Shown: positions 6,822 through 6,876 of the stretch, in pieces
Layout: every line of letters begins with the position of its first letter
How positions within the stretch are numbered: position 1 is the stretch's first letter
DNA from: Actinomycetes bacterium
Lineage (GTDB): Bacteria; Actinomycetota; Actinomycetes; Propionibacteriales; Propionibacteriaceae
Length of the DNA: 6,876 nt
Reading direction: 5' to 3'
Assembly: GCA_023387135.1 (NCBI GenBank)
Contig: JAEWIK010000255.1
Span: 1-6,876, forward strand
Position numbers and translations under genes: made by a program
Notes under the pieces: generated by a model
Told to the model about the DNA's origin: nothing
The model's input: only the letters and a program-made list of their open reading frames with translations
Databases searched by the model: none

Positions 6822-6876
6822 AGCGCGCCTCCGGACCGGCGTCCGATGGTGACCTCGTCGCCCCCGTCGGTCTCGG
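6818..6876 (-). CDS. pyrR: C-terminal end of PyrR, pyrimidine operon regulator (partial)
   Basis: Only the last 18 codons and the stop are inside the window: [18 protein letters not shown]. The pattern E-x-D-G-x-D-x-V-x-I is the usual C-terminal strand of PyrR, and pyrR directly before pyrB is a common order. The TGA overlaps the pyrB GTG by 4 nt. PyrR senses UMP/UTP and represses pyr genes by binding the operon leader RNA; in mycobacteria it has been reported to act on translation. The leader and its binding site would lie to the right of this window. The assignment rests on a short tail plus context. Confidence 0.8.
   Translation of the reverse strand, partial: ETDGGDEVTIGRRSGGAL
6828..6832 (-). 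promoter_or_regulatory. pyrB ribosome binding site
   Basis: GGAGG on the minus strand, 6 nt before GTG 6821 and inside the end of pyrR. It supports the GTG start of pyrB. Confidence 0.8.

Overview
This window looks like ordinary chromosome from a high-GC Gram-positive bacterium (Actinomycetota). A propionibacterial-type organism is possible, but that is only an impression. The grounds are very GC-rich DNA with strong G/C third-position bias, GTG starts on four of the six genes whose start is visible, 4-nt GTGA gene overlaps, an actinobacterial-style MarR protein that seems to be read from a leaderless mRNA, and a pyrR-pyrB-pyrC order. I see no mobile element, CRISPR array, tRNA, rRNA or sign of recent transfer, and no wholly new system.

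Layout, left to right. (1) 1-1169, minus: the N-terminal ~390 residues of EttA, an ABC-F ribosome-associated ATPase, cut off by the left window edge. (2) 1170-1245: short spacer with a strong hairpin and a possible ettA -10 element. (3) 1246-1731, minus: a MarR-family repressor. (4) 1732-1912: the only sizeable intergenic region, between divergent genes. It holds an 18-bp inverted repeat typical of MarR operators, lying directly on a good sigma70-type promoter whose predicted start point is the GTG of marR itself. It also holds two GC-rich palindromes and a weak -10 for the rightward operon. (5) 1913-4608, plus: a two-gene, translationally coupled operon of a FadD15-like long-chain acyl-CoA synthetase and a tandem-hotdog acyl-CoA thioesterase. 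(6) 4612-6876, minus: the distal end of a pyrimidine operon, with the tail of pyrR, then complete pyrB and pyrC, all joined by GTGA overlaps. It converges on the thioesterase gene with only 3 nt between the stop codons.

How the parts work together. PyrB (aspartate transcarbamoylase) and PyrC (dihydroorotase) carry out steps two and three of de novo UMP synthesis, and PyrR is the expected uridine-nucleotide sensor for the operon. The acyl-CoA synthetase activates fatty acids to CoA thioesters and the thioesterase can hydrolyse such thioesters, so the coupled pair could control an acyl-CoA pool. The divergent MarR gene, with an operator on its own promoter, is the natural candidate regulator of that pair, perhaps responding to an acyl-CoA or free acid. 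That last link is inference. EttA is a housekeeping translation factor; its position downstream of marR on the same strand may be incidental.
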